NCBI GenBank assembly: GCA_017883185.1
Contig: JADGOB010000028.1
Span: 1-35,294, forward strand
Origin: Acidobacteriota bacterium
GTDB lineage: Bacteria; Acidobacteriota; Vicinamibacteria; Vicinamibacterales; Fen-181
Reading direction: 5' to 3'
DNA length: 35,294 bases
Shown: positions 33,896 to 35,294 of the stretch, one piece after another
Layout of the letters: each line of letters begins with the position of its first letter
How positions within the stretch are numbered: the stretch's first letter is position 1
Made by a program: the position numbers and the translations under genes
Notes under the pieces: generated by a model
Seen by the model: the letters and a program-made list of their open reading frames with translations, nothing else
What the model was told of the DNA's origin: nothing
Database searches by the model: none

Positions 33896-34120
33896 ATGTT
33901 GAAGGGGTTCACGCACGCCCGTCTCGCCTGCGGTTGCCGTATCGGCTTCCGTGAAGGCGTCGAGGGCAGTCCGGTGACGGTGGTGGTGGACGACAAGGCA
34001 CCGGGGTGCGTATCGCAGCTTCACGTCCGCGATTTGCCGCTGTTCGATTACCGTGAGGCGCTGCGCGCGCCCACCCGCCTGCTGCCGGCCGAAGAGGGCG
34101 AGTTCGAGGAGGAAGGCTAG
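33896..34120 (+). CDS. Small Cys-containing protein, unknown function
   Basis: The 74-residue protein has a CxC pair (C12, C14 in LACGCRIGF), a third Cys at 38 and an acidic tail ending EEGEFEEEG. Its middle (about 25-45) looks beta-stranded. GAGAGGA before the ATG is a good ribosome-binding site, which supports a real gene. I do not recognise the family; metal binding by the Cys residues is possible. It lies 65 bases after the TlpA-like gene and may share its transcript. Confidence 0.7.
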   Translation: MLKGFTHARLACGCRIGFREGVEGSPVTVVVDDKAPGCVSQLHVRDLPLFDYREALRAPTRLLPAEEGEFEEEG

Positions 34121-34130
34121 GCCTCGGCAG

Positions 34131-34337
34131 TTACTCCCGCTCGTCACCTTTGCCCTTGCCGCGCGGCGCGCGTCCCGACACACCGCCGCCCTTGACTCGA
34201 CCCGCCTCGCGCAAGACCTTCGTCAGCAGGAACTCGACCTGTCCGTTGAGGCTGCGGAACTCGTCGTTGGCCCAACGCTGCAGGGCCTCTAACAACGCCG
34301 GGTCGAGCCGGAGCAGGAATGGTTTGCGTTCAGCCAC
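34131..34337 (-). CDS. Ribbon-helix-helix-like protein (Arc-type)
   Basis: The 68-residue protein has KPFLLRLDPALLEALQRWANDEFRSLNGQVEFLLTKVLREAG, a strand followed by two helices as in Arc/MetJ-like DNA-binding proteins. The C-terminus is a Gly/Lys/Arg-rich tail. The start is a GTG at 34337. It is the downstream gene after the SPFH gene, separated by 44 bases that include repeat sequence. RHH proteins next to SPFH genes are seen elsewhere; whether it represses the SPFH gene or belongs to a toxin-antitoxin pair is unknown. No toxin gene is visible. Confidence 0.75.
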   Translation of the reverse strand: MAERKPFLLRLDPALLEALQRWANDEFRSLNGQVEFLLTKVLREAGRVKGGGVSGRAPRGKGKGDERE

Positions 34338-34359
34338 GTTCAGCCCTGATCATGGACCG

Positions 34360-34384
34360 GCCGGCAGCTGTCCACTGACAGCTA
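34360..34384. repeat. CTGTCAGTGGACAGCTG repeat at the SPFH stop
   Basis: On the minus strand TAG, the SPFH stop (34384-34382), is followed by CTGTCAGTGGACAGCTG. It belongs to the same CAGTTG/CTGTCAGT family as 24572-24655. Confidence 0.5.
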
Positions 34385-35257
34385 TTGGTACAGCGACCCT
34401 GTGTTGATCACGGGCTGCGCGCCGCGTTCGCCGCAGAGCACGATCAGCAGGTTACTCACCATCGTGGCGCGGCGGTCCTCGTCGAGCCGCAGGATTTCCT
34501 TCTGCGACATCCGCTCGAGCGCCATCTCCACCATCCCGACGGCGCCCTCGACGATCCGCTGCCGGGCGGCGATGATCGCGCCGGCCTGCTGCCGCTGCAG
34601 CATGGCGGCGGCAATCTCGGGCGCGTAGGCCAGGTGGCTGATGCGCGCCTCGATCACCAGAACGCCGGCCTTCTCCAGGCGCGCCTGGATCTCCGATTTC
34701 AAGTGCTCGGCGACCGCAGCGGTCTGCCCGCGCAGCGAGGTGACCTTGTCGTCGTGCGCGTCGTACGGATAGCTGGTGGCCAGGTTCCGCAGGGCGGCCT
34801 CGGTCTGGACGTGGACGAAGTTCTCGTAGTTGTCCACCTCGAAGCTGGCTTCTGCCGTCTCGACCACCTTCCACACGACGACGGCCGCGATCTCGATCGG
34901 GTTCCCCTCGATGTCGTTCACCTTCAAGTGCTGGCTTTCGAAGTTGCGCACGCGCTGCGAGATGCGCTTCTTCGTGTTGAACGGGTTCGCCCAGCGCAGG
35001 CCCGGTTCCTTCACGGTTCCGACGTAGCTGCCGAACAGCTGGAGGATCTGGCCCTCGTTCGGGTTGACGACGAACAGCCCGCCCAGGCAGATGCCATCGA
35101 CGGCGGCCAGCAGGGCCAGCGCGATGATGTGCCACGGCGCGGCGTCGCCGCTCCTGGCCTCCAGGACGATCAGGACGACGATGACAACCAACAGGGGCAG
35201 CAGGGTAGCGAGGGCCAGCCAGCCGGACACCGCGGACATCTGTTTCTCGCGAATCAT
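34382..35257 (-). CDS. SPFH / band 7 domain membrane protein
   Basis: The 291-residue protein has two N-terminal membrane segments (about 8-32 and 42-62) and a band 7/SPFH domain: [34 protein letters not shown] near 62-96 and [36 protein letters not shown] near 120-157. The later helical part (about 165-270) has many Ala, Glu and Gln and may form a coiled coil. SPFH proteins build membrane microdomains and often partner with NfeD proteins; the NfeD-like gene of this window is far away. GGAGG lies eight bases upstream of the ATG. The RHH gene follows. Function in detail is unknown. Confidence 0.9.
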   Translation of the reverse strand: MIREKQMSAVSGWLALATLLPLLVVIVVLIVLEARSGDAAPWHIIALALLAAVDGICLGGLFVVNPNEGQILQLFGSYVGTVKEPGLRWANPFNTKKRISQRVRNFESQHLKVNDIEGNPIEIAAVVVWKVVETAEASFEVDNYENFVHVQTEAALRNLATSYPYDAHDDKVTSLRGQTAAVAEHLKSEIQARLEKAGVLVIEARISHLAYAPEIAAAMLQRQQAGAIIAARQRIVEGAVGMVEMALERMSQKEILRLDEDRRATMVSNLLIVLCGERGAQPVINTGSLYQ

Positions 35258-35294
35258 CGATGCACCCTCCTCACTGGTGATTTCATAGTGACAT

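Overview
The window is a high-GC bacterial chromosome segment made mostly of housekeeping genes. It looks like Acidobacteriota, possibly the Vicinamibacteria. The reasons are an 'acidobacterial VWFA-related' secreted protein (26354-28510), an exported peptidase/beta-propeller/barrel protein beside it, two-membrane envelope proteins (HtrA, a TlpA-like thioredoxin, a predicted outer-membrane barrel), and short intergenic repeats. This assignment is inference; no rRNA or tRNA gene was found. Thirty-five genes are called, one of them frame-disrupted.

Layout. 1-1878: an NfeD-like membrane protein whose downstream partner probably starts at the window edge, then a DUF697-like membrane protein. 1940-3426: a PLP enzyme of the D-cysteine desulfhydrase/ACC deaminase family and a small exported protein. 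3459-8409: a repair cluster of uvrA, an exported HEAT-repeat protein and a 3-methyladenine DNA glycosylase. 8470-10213: HtrA protease and Hsp20, both on the minus strand. 10268-12940: efp, tdk, a membrane protein and a CDP-alcohol phosphatidyltransferase (minus). 13038-14924: uvrC. 15003-24574: a growth and chromosome-maintenance run of M50 protease, trpS, scpA, scpB, rluB, then cmk, rpsA, an ihfB-like gene and a HIT hydrolase. This run is broken by a minus-strand alpha/beta hydrolase and a small basic-protein gene. 24653-26252: a heavy-metal-associated domain protein and an acyl-CoA dehydrogenase, separated by a minisatellite of about 21 bp period. 26354-31609: the VWA protein, convergent with the large peptidase/propeller/barrel protein. 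31875-34120: an ECF sigma factor, its zinc-type anti-sigma factor, a TlpA-like thioredoxin and a small Cys-containing protein. 34131-35257: a ribbon-helix-helix-like protein and an SPFH/band 7 protein on the minus strand.

How the genes fit together. UvrA and UvrC are the damage-recognition and incision parts of nucleotide excision repair, and the glycosylase adds base excision. ScpA and ScpB are the SMC partners; IHF/HU packs DNA; Cmk, TrpRS, EF-P, S1 and RluB serve nucleotide supply and translation. HtrA, Hsp20 and the M50 protease suggest protein quality control and regulated proteolysis. The ECF, anti-sigma and TlpA genes look like a possible envelope redox-response unit.

The most unusual features are non-coding. 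Repeats of several unrelated kinds begin at or overlap gene stop codons, and a 17-bp unit forms a ten-copy array after the acyl-CoA dehydrogenase and occurs as single copies elsewhere. A minus-strand basic protein between cmk and rpsA becomes a clean gene if one base is removed near a G5 run. No whole new defence or biosynthetic system is evident.
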